Origin: Providencia sneebia DSM 19967
GTDB taxonomy: Bacteria; Pseudomonadota; Gammaproteobacteria; Enterobacterales; Enterobacteriaceae
NCBI RefSeq assembly: GCF_000314895.2
Contig: NZ_CM001773.1
Span: 274,001-332,998 of the forward strand
Reading direction: 5' to 3'
DNA: 58,998 nucleotides
This document shows positions 40,596-50,077 of the stretch, piece after piece (positions within the stretch are counted from its first letter, which is position 1; each line of letters opens with the position of its first letter). The position numbers were made by a program, and so were the translations under genes. The notes below the pieces were generated by a model that saw only the letters and a list, made by a program, of their open reading frames with translations, searched no databases and was not told the DNA's origin.

Positions 40596-41138
40596 TCACT
40601 GCAAAGCATTATATTGAGACATTTTTTGTTGATGTATCTGCTCAAGTTGTGTTTTCTGCTCTGGTGTCAATAACTGATATAACTCATGATGAATGCGAGC
40701 AATTTCAACACGCTTAGCTAACTCTTTCTGTAAACGCTTTTCTAGCTGTTCACGGATAGCCTTTTCATCAAAATGGTCAGCAACGATTAAATTATGTAAC
40801 TCTTCTCGTTCCTGCACAGAAACTGGGGTTTCAAATTGAAAATGGCGCTGTGTTGCCATTAAATCGCGCAATTGCTGGCGCTGTTTTTCATTCAACGTGA
40901 TACCATTAAACATAAATGTGCTAATGCGTTCTTCATTAGCTAATAAATCATAAGATTGAACCTGGGAGATGACTTGAACCGCCGTTGCTGGTTCATTTTG
41001 CATTTGTAATACTAAAGGAGCTGATGTATCGCTCGGTTGTGATAAATTTTCTTCTGTATTTCCAAATGCTGTTACTGATCCGATAATAAATGCAGAGGTT
41101 AACATCAACATTACTGTTGTCTGTGCTGTGCTTTGCAT
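40596..41138 (-). CDS. cpxP: Periplasmic Cpx regulator CpxP
   Basis: Periplasmic chaperone-like inhibitor of CpxA, strongly induced by CpxR. It has 180 residues with a signal peptide (hydrophobic stretch about 8-24). It contains the two LTxxQ-type motifs of the family: LNEKQRQQL (about 83-91; Asn replaces Thr) and LTPEQKTQLEQ (about 157-167), in an all-helical cupped domain. It is divergent from cpxR across a CpxR box and followed by CpxQ. Confidence 0.92.
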   Translation of the reverse strand: MQSTAQTTVMLMLTSAFIIGSVTAFGNTEENLSQPSDTSAPLVLQMQNEPATAVQVISQVQSYDLLANEERISTFMFNGITLNEKQRQQLRDLMATQRHFQFETPVSVQEREELHNLIVADHFDEKAIREQLEKRLQKELAKRVEIARIHHELYQLLTPEQKTQLEQIHQQKMSQYNALQ

Positions 41139-41220
41139 TCCTACTCCTTGTTCTCGGACAGTACCCGTGTTTCAATGTGAACAACTATACGCCAGTGGCT
41201 GCAAACTAGCGTCAGAGCAT

Positions 41221-41235
41221 GTAAAAGAACGTAAA
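41221..41235. promoter_or_regulatory. CpxR box
   Basis: GTAAAAGAACGTAAA is a perfect GTAAA-N5-GTAAA CpxR binding site in the 152-bp gap between divergent cpxP and cpxR. It should mediate Cpx induction of cpxP and autoregulation of cpxRA. Confidence 0.9.
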
Positions 41236-41290
41236 GTCATGGAATCATGAAGATTGTTATCGTATTTTGGCAGCTGGAGGACTTAAACAC

Positions 41291-41989
41291 ATGCATAAAA
41301 TCCTATTAGTTGATGACGACCGTGAACTCACGTCGCTATTAAAAGAACTGCTCGAAATGGAAGGTTTCAATGTTGTCATCGCCTATGATGGTGAACAGGC
41401 ATTACAACAAATTGACTCAACCATAGATTTATTATTACTTGATGTCATGATGCCGAAAAAAAATGGTATTGAAACATTAAAAGAGTTACGTCAAATACAC
41501 CAAACGCCTGTCATTATGCTAACCGCTCGCGGTAGTGAATTAGACAAAGTGCTGGGGTTAGAGCTTGGTGCAGATGATTATCTCCCTAAACCATTCAATG
41601 ACCGAGAGCTGGTTGCACGTATTCGTGCACTCTTGCGCCGTTCTAATTGGAGTGAACAAAACCCAGGTGATACAAGCAATACCCCTGTTTTACAAGTTGA
41701 TAAATTACAATTAAACCCAGGTCGCCAAGAAGCAAGTTTTGATAATCAAATACTTGATTTAACTGGAACTGAATTCACCTTGCTATACTTGTTGGCGCAG
41801 CATCTTGGACAAGTTGTATCAAGAGAACACCTGAGTCAAGAAGTCTTAGGAAAACGATTAACTCCGTTTGACCGTGCCATTGATATGCACATTTCAAACC
41901 TACGTCGTAAACTTCCTGAACGCACCGATGGCCAGCCTTGGTTTAAAACTTTACGCGGCCGTGGATACCTGATGGTTTCAGCAACATGA
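41291..41989 (+). CDS. cpxR: Envelope stress response regulator CpxR
   Basis: OmpR-family DNA-binding response regulator. The start at 41291 (MHKILLVDDD, GGAGG upstream) gives 232 residues, exactly as E. coli. The receiver domain has the acidic pocket VDDD, phospho-acceptor Asp51 in LLLLDVMMP, Thr in LTARG and Lys in YLPKPF. The winged-helix output domain ends in RGRGYLM. It overlaps cpxA by 4 bases (ATGA), implying translational coupling. Confidence 0.98.
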   Translation: MHKILLVDDDRELTSLLKELLEMEGFNVVIAYDGEQALQQIDSTIDLLLLDVMMPKKNGIETLKELRQIHQTPVIMLTARGSELDKVLGLELGADDYLPKPFNDRELVARIRALLRRSNWSEQNPGDTSNTPVLQVDKLQLNPGRQEASFDNQILDLTGTEFTLLYLLAQHLGQVVSREHLSQEVLGKRLTPFDRAIDMHISNLRRKLPERTDGQPWFKTLRGRGYLMVSAT

Positions 41990-43356
41990 TAAATAGCTTA
42001 ACCGCAAGAATATTTGCTATTTTTTGGTTCACCATGGCACTAGTCTTAATGCTAGTGCTGATGGTACCCAAGCTCGACTCTAGGCAGCTCACTGTTCTCA
42101 CTGAAAGTGAGCAACGCCAAGGGAAAATGCTTGAACAACATATTGAAGCCGAACTGGCTCAAGCACCAATGAATGACCTACTTTGGTGGAAACGCATCTC
42201 TAATTCTATCCAAAAATGGGCACCACCAGGCCAACGACTAATCATTGTGACCAGTGAAGGCCGTGTTATTGGTGCAATGCCTAGCGAAATGCAGGTCATC
42301 CGTAATTTTATTGGTCAGTCTGATAATGCTGATCATCCGAAAAAGAAAAAATATGGTCGAGCAGAAATTCTTGGCCCATTTTCTATTCGTGATGGAGAAG
42401 ATCATTACCAGCTATATTTAGTGCGCCCTGCAAACAGTCCGCAATCTGACTTTATTAACTTATTGTTTGACCGCCCATTATTATTGCTGATTGCAACGAT
42501 GCTCATTAGTACGCCGTTACTACTTTGGCTGTCATGGAGCCTTGCTCGTCCTGCGCGTAAATTAAAAATGGCAGCAGATGATGTCGCAAAAGGTAATTTA
42601 CGCCCTCATCCAGAATTAGAATCAGGCCCTCAGGAGTTTCTCTCTACAGGGAATAGTTTTAATCAGATGATTAGCGCTTTAGATGGCATGGTAACCGCCC
42701 AGCAACGTCTCATTTCTGACATTTCCCATGAATTACGGACACCATTAACTCGGCTTCAATTGGCAACTGCACTATTACGTCGTCGACATGGTGAAAGTAA
42801 AGAGCTGGAACGTATTGAAACAGAAACTCATCGTTTAGATAGCATGATTAATGACTTGCTTGTGCTATCACGTAGCCAACATAAAAATGAGATATTGAGA
42901 GAGAATATTAAGGCGGATGATTTATGGGGTGACATCTTAGATGATGCCAGCTTTGAAGCTGAACAAATGCATAAAACCTTGGAGGTTACATCACCACCGG
43001 GGCCTTGGCCTATCTATTGCAATCCATCCGCAATTGGTAGTGCATTTGAAAATATTGTCCGCAATGCCTTACGTTACTCAAATACGCATATTGCTGTTGT
43101 GTTCAAGGAAGAAAACAATGGCGTGCTAATTACGGTTGATGATGATGGTCCAGGAGTTAGCCCTGCTGATCGCGAACATATTTTCCGTCCGTTCTACAGA
43201 ACAGATGAAGCACGTGACAGAGAAACCGGTGGTACTGGTCTTGGTTTGGCGATTGTTGAAACGGCTGTATCACAACATAAAGGTTGGGTTAAAGCTGACG
43301 ATAGCCCACTTGGCGGATTGCGTTTACAAATTTGGTTACCTGAACATGGCAGGTAA
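41986..43356 (+). CDS. cpxA: Envelope stress sensor kinase CpxA
   Basis: Inner-membrane sensor histidine kinase/phosphatase for CpxR. It has 456 residues (E. coli 457). Two membrane helices (about 7-29 and 160-182) flank a periplasmic sensor domain, then a HAMP linker, and a HisKA domain with the phospho-acceptor His248 in SDISHELRTPLTRLQ (the E. coli position). The ATPase domain has N box NIVRNALRYS, DDDGPGV and GGTGLGLAI. It is the last gene before the O-antigen region. Confidence 0.98.
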   Translation: MINSLTARIFAIFWFTMALVLMLVLMVPKLDSRQLTVLTESEQRQGKMLEQHIEAELAQAPMNDLLWWKRISNSIQKWAPPGQRLIIVTSEGRVIGAMPSEMQVIRNFIGQSDNADHPKKKKYGRAEILGPFSIRDGEDHYQLYLVRPANSPQSDFINLLFDRPLLLLIATMLISTPLLLWLSWSLARPARKLKMAADDVAKGNLRPHPELESGPQEFLSTGNSFNQMISALDGMVTAQQRLISDISHELRTPLTRLQLATALLRRRHGESKELERIETETHRLDSMINDLLVLSRSQHKNEILRENIKADDLWGDILDDASFEAEQMHKTLEVTSPPGPWPIYCNPSAIGSAFENIVRNALRYSNTHIAVVFKEENNGVLITVDDDGPGVSPADREHIFRPFYRTDEARDRETGGTGLGLAIVETAVSQHKGWVKADDSPLGGLRLQIWLPEHGR

Positions 43357-43378
43357 GTTACGTTAAATCCCGTTATTA

Positions 43379-43420
43379 AGGCGCTTTAGACACTTTAATG
43401 TTAAAGCGCCTATTTTTTAT
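43379..43420 (+). terminator. cpxRA terminator
   Basis: AGGCGCTTTA / TAAAGCGCCT with a 13-base loop followed by ATTTTTTATT. Confidence 0.85.
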
Positions 43421-43923
43421 TCATTTTATTAACCAAAACCATCTCTTAAGTAAAATTTATCAATTTAGACGGTGAATCGCCTAATCCAAGTTTGAATAAA
43501 TCACATTAATCTGGTTGATATTAACCCTATAATAACCCAATCGAATATACATGGCACCCATCTTAAACCACCAAAATAGTCACAGAATTCTTTCCAATAA
43601 AAGATCACGTTAATAAAGAAAATACAAATTCACCCAGTAATTCCTTTATAAAGACTATTTATTTAAACCTAGATTGCTTATTATACTAAAAATTAGCGGT
43701 CAGATTAAATTTGAATCATAATTTAATTGCTGAATAAGTGTATTATTTAACAGCAAAATAGGTTGAATGATTTCATTTATTTTTAACGTATTTCTCTGTT
43801 TTTAGGTACAATTATTTTAGGTTTCGGCCAATTAGCCAATTGACATAGCTATTAATGAAGCAATCTGAAGTATGATAATGGTAGATACCAAAACTAAACG
43901 GACTCAATTCAACGGATTCATCA
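43421..43923. other. AT-rich gap upstream of wzi
   Basis: About 500 bases with no credible gene. It should hold the wzi promoter. I looked for an RcsAB box and for a second JUMPstart and did not find a convincing one. Confidence 0.45.
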
Positions 43924-45363
43924 ATGAAAAAAATAAAGCTAACAACCCTCGCCATCTTTACTTTATTAGGTTCAATGAGTGGTAGTACATTTGCCGGAGG
44001 ATTAGTTCTGCCGGATAATAATTTACGTAGCGATTTAGCATGGCTCTCTGAGCGCAATGTTATCCAAATTAGCTTATCCACATGGCCGCTATCTTCTGAA
44101 GAAATCACCCGAGCATTGAATAATGCGAAAGTCACGAATGGTGAGCAAGACGCGATTATTCAACGCATCAAAAAACAGCTAAATCGCACAAGTAATAGTG
44201 TGCAACTACAAACCTATTTATCATCAGGTAAGCCTTCGATGCCGCAAGGCTTCGCACAAAGCGAATACAGTGATTATCGCTACACTGTAGCAGGTAACTA
44301 TAATACCGATGATATTGACCTAAATTTAAAAGCTAATGCAGAGCGCGGTTTGCGTGTTGAAGATGGGTCTGACTACAACCTCAATGGCTCTTATGGTGGT
44401 GTGAAAATTTGGAACCAGTGGGTGACCTTTGGCCAAATTCCACAATGGTGGGGTCCAGGTCATGATGGCAGCCTAATTCGTACTGATGCCGCAAGACCCG
44501 TTACTGGCTTCTTATTACAACGCGCAGATCAAAGCCCATTTGAAACCCCGTGGCTTTCATGGATTGGTTCATGGCAATATCAACTTACCGCTGGGCAAAT
44601 CAAACAATATTCATCTCAGCCTAACACCAAATTAATTGGCCTACGTATGACTATGAATCCAACTGATTTTGTTGAGTTGGGAGGTTCCCGCGTTGTCATG
44701 TGGGGTGGTGATGGCCGACCTGATAATTGGAACTCCTTCTGGAATGCCATGATCGGTAAAGATAACACAGGCGATGTTAACGATGATCCAGGCAACCAAT
44801 TAGCCGGCTTAGATTTAAAACTCAAATTATATCCGCTTCTAAATATACCAGTCAGTGTTTATGGACAGATGATTGGTGAAGATGAAGCGGGTATGTTCCC
44901 ATCTAAAAATGCATTTATGGCTGGATTTGAAGGCTACCACACCTTATGGGGTCAACCTTTAAATTGGTATATTGAAGGTGCCAACACACATACCGAATGG
45001 AATAAAAACGGTGTAATGTATACCCACTTTATCTATAAAAATGGTTATTATCAGCAAGGTTACCCTTTAGGCCATGCAATGGGTGGCGACGGTAGAATGC
45101 TCACCGCTAAAGTTGAATATACACTCGATGATGACAACCGCATTAGCACTCGCGTCATGCATGCTAAAGTCAATAAAGAAAGTGAGTGGCAAAACAAAGC
45201 ATTTCCAAGATCTGAAACTATCACGGGTGCTGATTTAGGCTGGTGGCATAACTTTGATGATAAAGTAAATACTGATGCTAAAGTCTGGGTTTCCAAAACA
45301 GATTACAATACACGTGATGACCTTGGTGCATCTGTGATGGTATCTGTACCATTTAAGTGGTAA
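43924..45363 (+). CDS. wzi: Capsule-assembly outer-membrane protein Wzi family
   Basis: Outer-membrane beta-barrel lectin that anchors surface polysaccharide. It has 479 residues (E. coli K30 Wzi about 476) with a signal peptide MKKIKLTTLAIFTLLGSMSGSTFA. The N-terminal helical part has LRSDLAWLSERNVIQI, and the barrel has alternating aromatic/polar strands including NQWVTFGQIPQWWGPGHDGS and WGGDGRPDNW. It ends in a strand with a C-terminal aromatic (VPFKW), as barrel proteins do. It lies between cpxA and the O-antigen operon and has its own terminator, so it is a separate unit. A capsule or other high-molecular-weight glycan is suggested but not proven. Confidence 0.93.
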   Translation: MKKIKLTTLAIFTLLGSMSGSTFAGGLVLPDNNLRSDLAWLSERNVIQISLSTWPLSSEEITRALNNAKVTNGEQDAIIQRIKKQLNRTSNSVQLQTYLSSGKPSMPQGFAQSEYSDYRYTVAGNYNTDDIDLNLKANAERGLRVEDGSDYNLNGSYGGVKIWNQWVTFGQIPQWWGPGHDGSLIRTDAARPVTGFLLQRADQSPFETPWLSWIGSWQYQLTAGQIKQYSSQPNTKLIGLRMTMNPTDFVELGGSRVVMWGGDGRPDNWNSFWNAMIGKDNTGDVNDDPGNQLAGLDLKLKLYPLLNIPVSVYGQMIGEDEAGMFPSKNAFMAGFEGYHTLWGQPLNWYIEGANTHTEWNKNGVMYTHFIYKNGYYQQGYPLGHAMGGDGRMLTAKVEYTLDDDNRISTRVMHAKVNKESEWQNKAFPRSETITGADLGWWHNFDDKVNTDAKVWVSKTDYNTRDDLGASVMVSVPFKW

Positions 45364-45373
45364 TAAACTCAAT

Positions 45374-45403
45374 AAAGCACCGAAAATTTTAATTCGGTGC
45401 TTT
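45374..45403 (+). terminator. wzi terminator
   Basis: AAAGCACCGAA / TTCGGTGCTTT, a perfect 11-bp stem with an 8-base loop, followed by AATTTAT, about 10 bases past the wzi stop. Confidence 0.75.
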
Positions 45404-45890
45404 AATTTATAGAAGCATCAATGACTCTATTTGTGGAAATAATGAATAATAATGACTACTGGAATTAACTTATCTTTAATGACTAACTAAAAATGATTAA
45501 ATATAAATCTCTTTGATAACATATATACATTACATATATTACAATACAAAATATAAGTGTTATTTATATTCCAACCCTATTTATCCCATTCCTCTAGCAT
45601 ACAAAATACTAATATAAAAATTTAGTCCAAACAATAAGTGAATATTATTCAATAATCAGGTAAGCATCCGCTCCTTAAAATAAAATTCGATATATTACTT
45701 AATAAGAGTCTAAATTGTATAACCTAATTAAATTATAAGCATATGCTAATAAAATCCCACACTAGATTAAGACTATTCTCTAAGGCTATCCCCTTAATAG
45801 TCATTCTCTATATTTAATGATATTATAAACCGCTTTTAAGTTATATAATCAACTTAGTTGAATAGCCCTATCGGGCTGATGAACAATTAA
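45404..45890. other. O-antigen operon promoter region
   Basis: About 490 bases of AT-rich noncoding DNA upstream of the O-antigen genes. One element, TAAGACTATTCTCT at 45768-45781, matches the RcsAB box TAAGAATATTCTTA at about 11 of 14 positions. A small hairpin AGCCC / GGGCT lies near 45864-45877. No gene was seen. Confidence 0.4.
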
Positions 45891-45892
45891 GA

Positions 45893-45949
45893 AATGCTTA
45901 TCAATTGAGCGATTATGAAAAATGGTAATATTTTCAATTGATAAGCATT
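45893..45949. repeat. 16-bp perfect inverted repeat in the O-antigen leader
   Basis: AATGCTTATCAATTGA (45893-45908) and its exact reverse complement (45934-45949) flank a 25-base AT-rich loop, ending about 15 bases before the JUMPstart. No T-run follows, so a normal terminator is unlikely. Being immediately upstream of an RfaH-type recruitment site, it may be an RNA structure in the operon leader or a protein-binding palindrome. Confidence 0.75.
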
Positions 45950-45963
45950 CAAGAAAAATTCAA

Positions 45964-46004
45964 TGGTGCTCTGGGACCCGACAACCCAGTGCGGTAGCTA
46001 TGGG
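45964..46004 (+). promoter_or_regulatory. JUMPstart element with ops site
   Basis: Contains GTGCTCTGG, an internal CTGGG/CCCAG stem and GCGGTAGC (45991-45998), the conserved core of the ops element. JUMPstart/ops sequences in front of polysaccharide operons pause RNA polymerase and recruit the antiterminator RfaH. It lies about 85 bases before rmlB and marks the start of the long O-antigen transcript. Confidence 0.88.
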
Positions 46005-46086
46005 TGTGTATAATTTATCAAGATGTTTATTTCCCCTCAGCGAAAACTTCTACTCCTTCATACATAATTAAATACCAAGGTTATCA

Positions 46087-47145
46087 GTGAAAATATTAGT
46101 TACTGGTGGTGCGGGTTTTATCGGTTCCGCAGTTATTCGTCATATTATAAATAATACCGATGATTCTGTTGTTAATATTGACAAATTGACTTATGCCGGC
46201 AATTTAGAGTCATTGACATCTGTTTGTGATAGCCCTAAATATACATTTGAGCAAGTCGATATTTGTGATTCTGCGGCTATAGTAAATTTATTCGAAAAGC
46301 ATCAACCAGATGCCGTCATGCATTTAGCTGCTGAATCTCATGTTGACCGTTCTATTGATGGTCCTAGCGAATTTATTCAAACAAATATCGTTGGAACTTA
46401 TACATTGCTAGAAGCTGCTCGCCAATATTGGAATCAACTCCCTTCTGATAAAAAAAGTGCTTTCCGTTTCCATCATATTTCTACTGATGAAGTTTACGGT
46501 GATTTAGAATCAACTACGGACTTGTTTACAGAAACAACACCGTATGCACCAAGTAGCCCTTATTCTGCATCAAAAGCATCCAGTGATCATCTTGTCAGAG
46601 CTTGGCAACGAACTTATGGCCTACCAACAATTATTACAAACTGTTCTAACAATTATGGTCCTTATCACTATCCAGAAAAACTGATCCCATTAATGATTTT
46701 GAATGCTTTAGAAGGTAAAGCATTACCTGTGTATGGTAATGGGCAACAAATCAGAGATTGGTTATATGTAGAAGATCATGCTCGTGCTTTATATAAAGTC
46801 GTCACCGAAGGAAAAGTAGGCGAAACCTATAATATCGGTGGACATAATGAAAAAGCGAATATCGATGTTGTTAAAACACTTTGCCATATCCTTGAAGAAT
46901 TAGTACCGAATAAACCTAAAAATATTCAACAATATTCTGACTTAATTACTTATGTCACAGATCGCCCTGGCCATGATTTACGTTATGCCATTGACGCAAC
47001 AAAAATCAAAAATGATCTTGGCTGGGTTCCAGAAGAAACATTTGAAACAGGTCTACGTAAAACTGTGGAATGGTATTTAGAAAATGCGAAGTGGTGTGAG
47101 TCAGTTCAGAATAATAACTATAATAGAGAAAGACTAGGGGCTTAA
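46087..47145 (+). CDS. rmlB: dTDP-glucose 4,6-dehydratase
   Basis: Short-chain dehydrogenase-like enzyme that makes dTDP-4-keto-6-deoxyglucose from dTDP-glucose. It has 352 residues with NAD-binding [22 protein letters not shown], and the catalytic YSASK (Tyr/Lys) in [16 protein letters not shown]. The start is GTG. It is the first gene of the O-antigen operon; rmlC and rmlD do not follow, so the product is diverted to an amino sugar by the next genes. Confidence 0.97.
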   Translation: MKILVTGGAGFIGSAVIRHIINNTDDSVVNIDKLTYAGNLESLTSVCDSPKYTFEQVDICDSAAIVNLFEKHQPDAVMHLAAESHVDRSIDGPSEFIQTNIVGTYTLLEAARQYWNQLPSDKKSAFRFHHISTDEVYGDLESTTDLFTETTPYAPSSPYSASKASSDHLVRAWQRTYGLPTIITNCSNNYGPYHYPEKLIPLMILNALEGKALPVYGNGQQIRDWLYVEDHARALYKVVTEGKVGETYNIGGHNEKANIDVVKTLCHILEELVPNKPKNIQQYSDLITYVTDRPGHDLRYAIDATKIKNDLGWVPEETFETGLRKTVEWYLENAKWCESVQNNNYNRERLGA

Positions 47146-47147
47146 TT

Positions 47148-48017
47148 GTGAAAGGAATTATTTTAGCGGGTGGCTCAGGTACAAGGCTATATCCAATTAC
47201 TATGGGCGTTTCTAAACAATTACTGCCTATCTATGACAAACCAATGATTTATTATCCGCTATCAGTTCTTATGCTAGCGGGTATTCGTGAAGTACTCATT
47301 ATCACTACCCCTGAAGACCAAAGTGGTTTTGAGCGTTTATTAAGTGATGGTTCTCAGTTTGGCATTTCAATTCAATATGCCGTTCAGCCAAAACCCGAAG
47401 GCTTAGCACAAGCTTTTATTATCGGTGAAGAGTTTATTGGTTCCGATAGTGTGTGTTTGGTATTAGGGGATAATATTTTTTGGGGTCAAGGTTTCTCACC
47501 AAAACTTTTAAGTGCAGCAGCTAATAAAAATGGTGCTACTGTTTTTGGTTATGAAGTACAAGATCCTGAACGATTTGGTGTGGTTGAATTTGATGCCAAC
47601 TTCAATGCCATTTCTATAGAGGAAAAACCTCAAAAACCCAAATCAAAATATGCTGTCACTGGTTTATATTTCTATGATAATGATGTCATTAATATTGCTA
47701 AAAATATAAAGCCCTCAGAGCGTGGTGAACTAGAGATTACAACTGTAAATCAAATTTATCTAAAAAATAAAAAACTTAAAGTTGAGTTATTAGGTCGTGG
47801 ATTTGCTTGGTTAGATACAGGTACACACGATAGTCTTTTAGATGCATCAAGCTTTGTTGAAACTATAGAAAAACGCCAAGGTTTTAAAATTGCCTGCTTA
47901 GAAGAAATAGCCTATCGCCAACAATGGCTAACAACAGAACAAGTATTAGCAACCGCAAATAAATGCAGAAAAAACAGCTATGGTGAATATTTAATCAATC
48001 TTATTGAGAAACAGTAA
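47148..48017 (+). CDS. rmlA: Glucose-1-phosphate thymidylyltransferase
   Basis: Makes dTDP-glucose from dTTP and glucose 1-phosphate. It has 289 residues with the nucleotidyltransferase signature [42 protein letters not shown] and VEFD. The start is GTG, 2 bases after rmlB. It overlaps the next gene by one base (TAATG). Confidence 0.97.
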   Translation: MKGIILAGGSGTRLYPITMGVSKQLLPIYDKPMIYYPLSVLMLAGIREVLIITTPEDQSGFERLLSDGSQFGISIQYAVQPKPEGLAQAFIIGEEFIGSDSVCLVLGDNIFWGQGFSPKLLSAAANKNGATVFGYEVQDPERFGVVEFDANFNAISIEEKPQKPKSKYAVTGLYFYDNDVINIAKNIKPSERGELEITTVNQIYLKNKKLKVELLGRGFAWLDTGTHDSLLDASSFVETIEKRQGFKIACLEEIAYRQQWLTTEQVLATANKCRKNSYGEYLINLIEKQ

Positions 48018-48421
48018 TGAAACTAATTAATACTATTGAATTTAAAAAACTTGGTGATGAAAGAGGTTCGTTAGTCTCATTAGAACAAAATAAAAACATT
48101 CCTTTTGATGTAAAGCGTATCTACTACATTTTTGATACAAAAGAAGGTGTTTCTCGCGGATTCCATGCACATAAAGAATTAAGACAACTTGCAGTCTGTG
48201 TTCGTGGGAGTTGCCGTTTTATTATGGATAATGGTAAAAATAAAGAAGAATGTATTTTAAATTGTCCTCATACAGGTTTACTCATTGAGCCCATGCAATG
48301 GCATGAAATGTATGATTTCTCAGAAGATTGCATTATTATGGTATTAGCAAGTGATCACTATGATGAAAGTGATTATATACGCAATTATAGTGATTTCCTA
48401 AATTATAACAAAAATCTCTAG
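48017..48421 (+). CDS. fdtA: dTDP-4-keto-6-deoxyglucose 3,4-ketoisomerase (FdtA type)
   Basis: Cupin enzyme that moves the keto group from C4 to C3, the committed step to dTDP-3-amino-3,6-dideoxyhexoses. It has 134 residues with the catalytic histidine pair in GFHAHKELRQ and WHEMYDF, and the ending SDHYDESDYIRNY typical of FdtA/QdtA. The N-terminal DERGSLVSLEQNKNIPF has Arg where QdtA enzymes, as I remember them, have Tyr; this favours the galacto (Fuc3N) product over the gluco (Qui3N) one. That assignment is inference. Confidence 0.88.
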   Translation: MKLINTIEFKKLGDERGSLVSLEQNKNIPFDVKRIYYIFDTKEGVSRGFHAHKELRQLAVCVRGSCRFIMDNGKNKEECILNCPHTGLLIEPMQWHEMYDFSEDCIIMVLASDHYDESDYIRNYSDFLNYNKNL

Positions 48422-48427
48422 GTCAAT

Positions 48428-48948
48428 ATGATATTAAAATCTAAAACAGTAAAACTTCGCTTAGTCAATGATAGCGACGCCCCATTTATATTATCACTTA
48501 GATTGAATGAGACTTATAATAAATTTTTGTCCTCTGTAAATAATGATATTGAAAAACAAAGAGCTTGGATAAAAAACTATAAAAAAAAGAAAGTAATAAT
48601 GAAGAGTTTTATTTTATAATCGAAACATTAGATGATGTACCTTGTGGTACTGTTCGAGTTTATGACATCAACAACGACTCTTTCTCCTGGGGAAGTTGGA
48701 TATTAAATGAATCAAAAACTCGAACAGCAGCGATAGAAAGTGCATTACTAGTATATATATTCGGATTTGATATTAAAGGCTATTCACGTTGTCATTTTGA
48801 AGTAATGAAAGGAAATGAAAAGGTTATCTCATTCCATGAAAAATTCAATGCAAGAAAAATAAATGAAGATGACATTCATTATTATTATGAAATTTTTCCT
48901 GATGATATCATAAATATAAAAAACAAATTCCAAAATTATATTAAGTAG
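48428..48948 (+). pseudogene. GNAT-family N-acetyltransferase (FdtC-like) with -1 frameshift
   Basis: The frame from 48428 stops at 48619, but the next part of the protein continues in the -1 frame from 48589 (ESNNEEFYFIIETLDDVPCG) to the stop at 48948. The joined product is 173 residues with RimJ/RimL-like GNAT features: LRLVNDSDAPFILSLRL, FGFDIKGYSRCHFEVMKGNEKVISFHEKF. The break lies in A8G (48581-48589), which contains the heptamer A AAA AAG in the correct phase for -1 slippage. The gene sits between fdtA and fdtB where fdtC is usually found, so acetylation of dTDP-Fuc3N is the likely role. It may be broken, phase-variable, expressed by slippage, or a sequencing artefact. Confidence 0.8.
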
Positions 48949-48956
48949 GTACTAAA

Positions 48957-50075
48957 ATGATTCCTTTTCTAGATTTAAAATTGGTAAATAATCAATACAA
49001 AAAAGAATTAAAACAAGCAAGCGAAAGAGTTATCGATTCTGGCTGGTATATCATGGGTAAAGAGCTAGAAAGTTTTGAGCAAAATTTTTCAGCTTATTGT
49101 GGCACTAAGTATACAATTGGTGTCGCGAATGGTCTAGACGCTTTAACGTTAGTACTACGGGCATGGAAAGAACTCGGGAAATTAAAAACTGGGGATGAAG
49201 TAATAGTCCAAGCAAATACTTATATAGCATCAATTCTCGCAATTACTGAAAATGATTTAATCCCAGTATTTGTAGAACCCGACGTAAATACTTATAATTT
49301 ATCTATCGAAAATATCAAATCTGCAATTACTAGTAAAACAAAGGTTATCTTACCTGTACACCTTTATGGTCAAATATCACCAATGACTGAAATCATGGCA
49401 ATTGCAAAAAAACACAATCTATTAGTTTTAGAAGATTGTGCACAATCACACAATGCTAGTATTGATGGTAAAAAAGCAGGTAACTGGGGTGATGCAGCTG
49501 GTTTTAGTTTTTATCCAGGTAAAAACCTAGGAGCATTGGGTGATGCAGGTGCTATTACGACAAATGATGATGAATTAGCAAAAACGCTGCAAGCACTGCG
49601 TAATTATGGTTCACATCAAAAATATTTAAATTTATACCAAGGCGTAAATAGCAGATTAGATGAAATTCAAGCTGCAATGTTAAATGTAAAATTAAGGTAT
49701 CTAGATAATGAAACTTTAATTCGTCAAAAAATAGCACTAACCTACTTAGAAAATATTAAAAACCCACTAATTAAGCTTCCCATGTCTGCTGAGGAATACA
49801 AAAAAAGTCAGCAAAACCATGTATGGCATCTATTTGTGATTGCAACAAATCATAGAGATTTGCTACAAAAACATTTGACAGAGAAGGGAGTTCAAACATT
49901 AATTCATTATCCTACTCCACCACATAAACAACAGGCATATAACCAATATAAAAATTTATCACTACCAATAACTGAAAAAATACATAACGATGTATTAAGT
50001 ATACCAATATCTCCAACAATGACTCATGATGAAATATCTAAAGTAATTGAAGTATGTAATTCATTTGTGATTTAA
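48957..50075 (+). CDS. fdtB: dTDP-3-amino-3,6-dideoxyhexose transaminase (FdtB type)
   Basis: PLP aminotransferase of the DegT/DnrJ/EryC1/StrS family that aminates the C3 keto sugar made by FdtA. It has 372 residues starting IPFLDLK, with [20 protein letters not shown] (PLP ring stacking and Asp) and the PLP-lysine segment [16 protein letters not shown] (Lys near 187). fdtA upstream supports the 3-amino assignment; whether the product is Fuc3N or Qui3N depends on FdtA. Confidence 0.92.
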   Translation: MIPFLDLKLVNNQYKKELKQASERVIDSGWYIMGKELESFEQNFSAYCGTKYTIGVANGLDALTLVLRAWKELGKLKTGDEVIVQANTYIASILAITENDLIPVFVEPDVNTYNLSIENIKSAITSKTKVILPVHLYGQISPMTEIMAIAKKHNLLVLEDCAQSHNASIDGKKAGNWGDAAGFSFYPGKNLGALGDAGAITTNDDELAKTLQALRNYGSHQKYLNLYQGVNSRLDEIQAAMLNVKLRYLDNETLIRQKIALTYLENIKNPLIKLPMSAEEYKKSQQNHVWHLFVIATNHRDLLQKHLTEKGVQTLIHYPTPPHKQQAYNQYKNLSLPITEKIHNDVLSIPISPTMTHDEISKVIEVCNSFVI

Positions 50076-50077
50076 TA

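Noticed and set aside
40425..40673. 82-residue plus-strand frame opposite the cpxP end
   Set aside because: It is antisense to CpxQ and cpxP and is explained entirely by those features.
43421..46086. Search for IS remnants, tRNA or integrase at the edge of the O-antigen cluster
   Set aside because: None visible; the cluster seems to be held in place by flanking core genes rather than by a mobile element.
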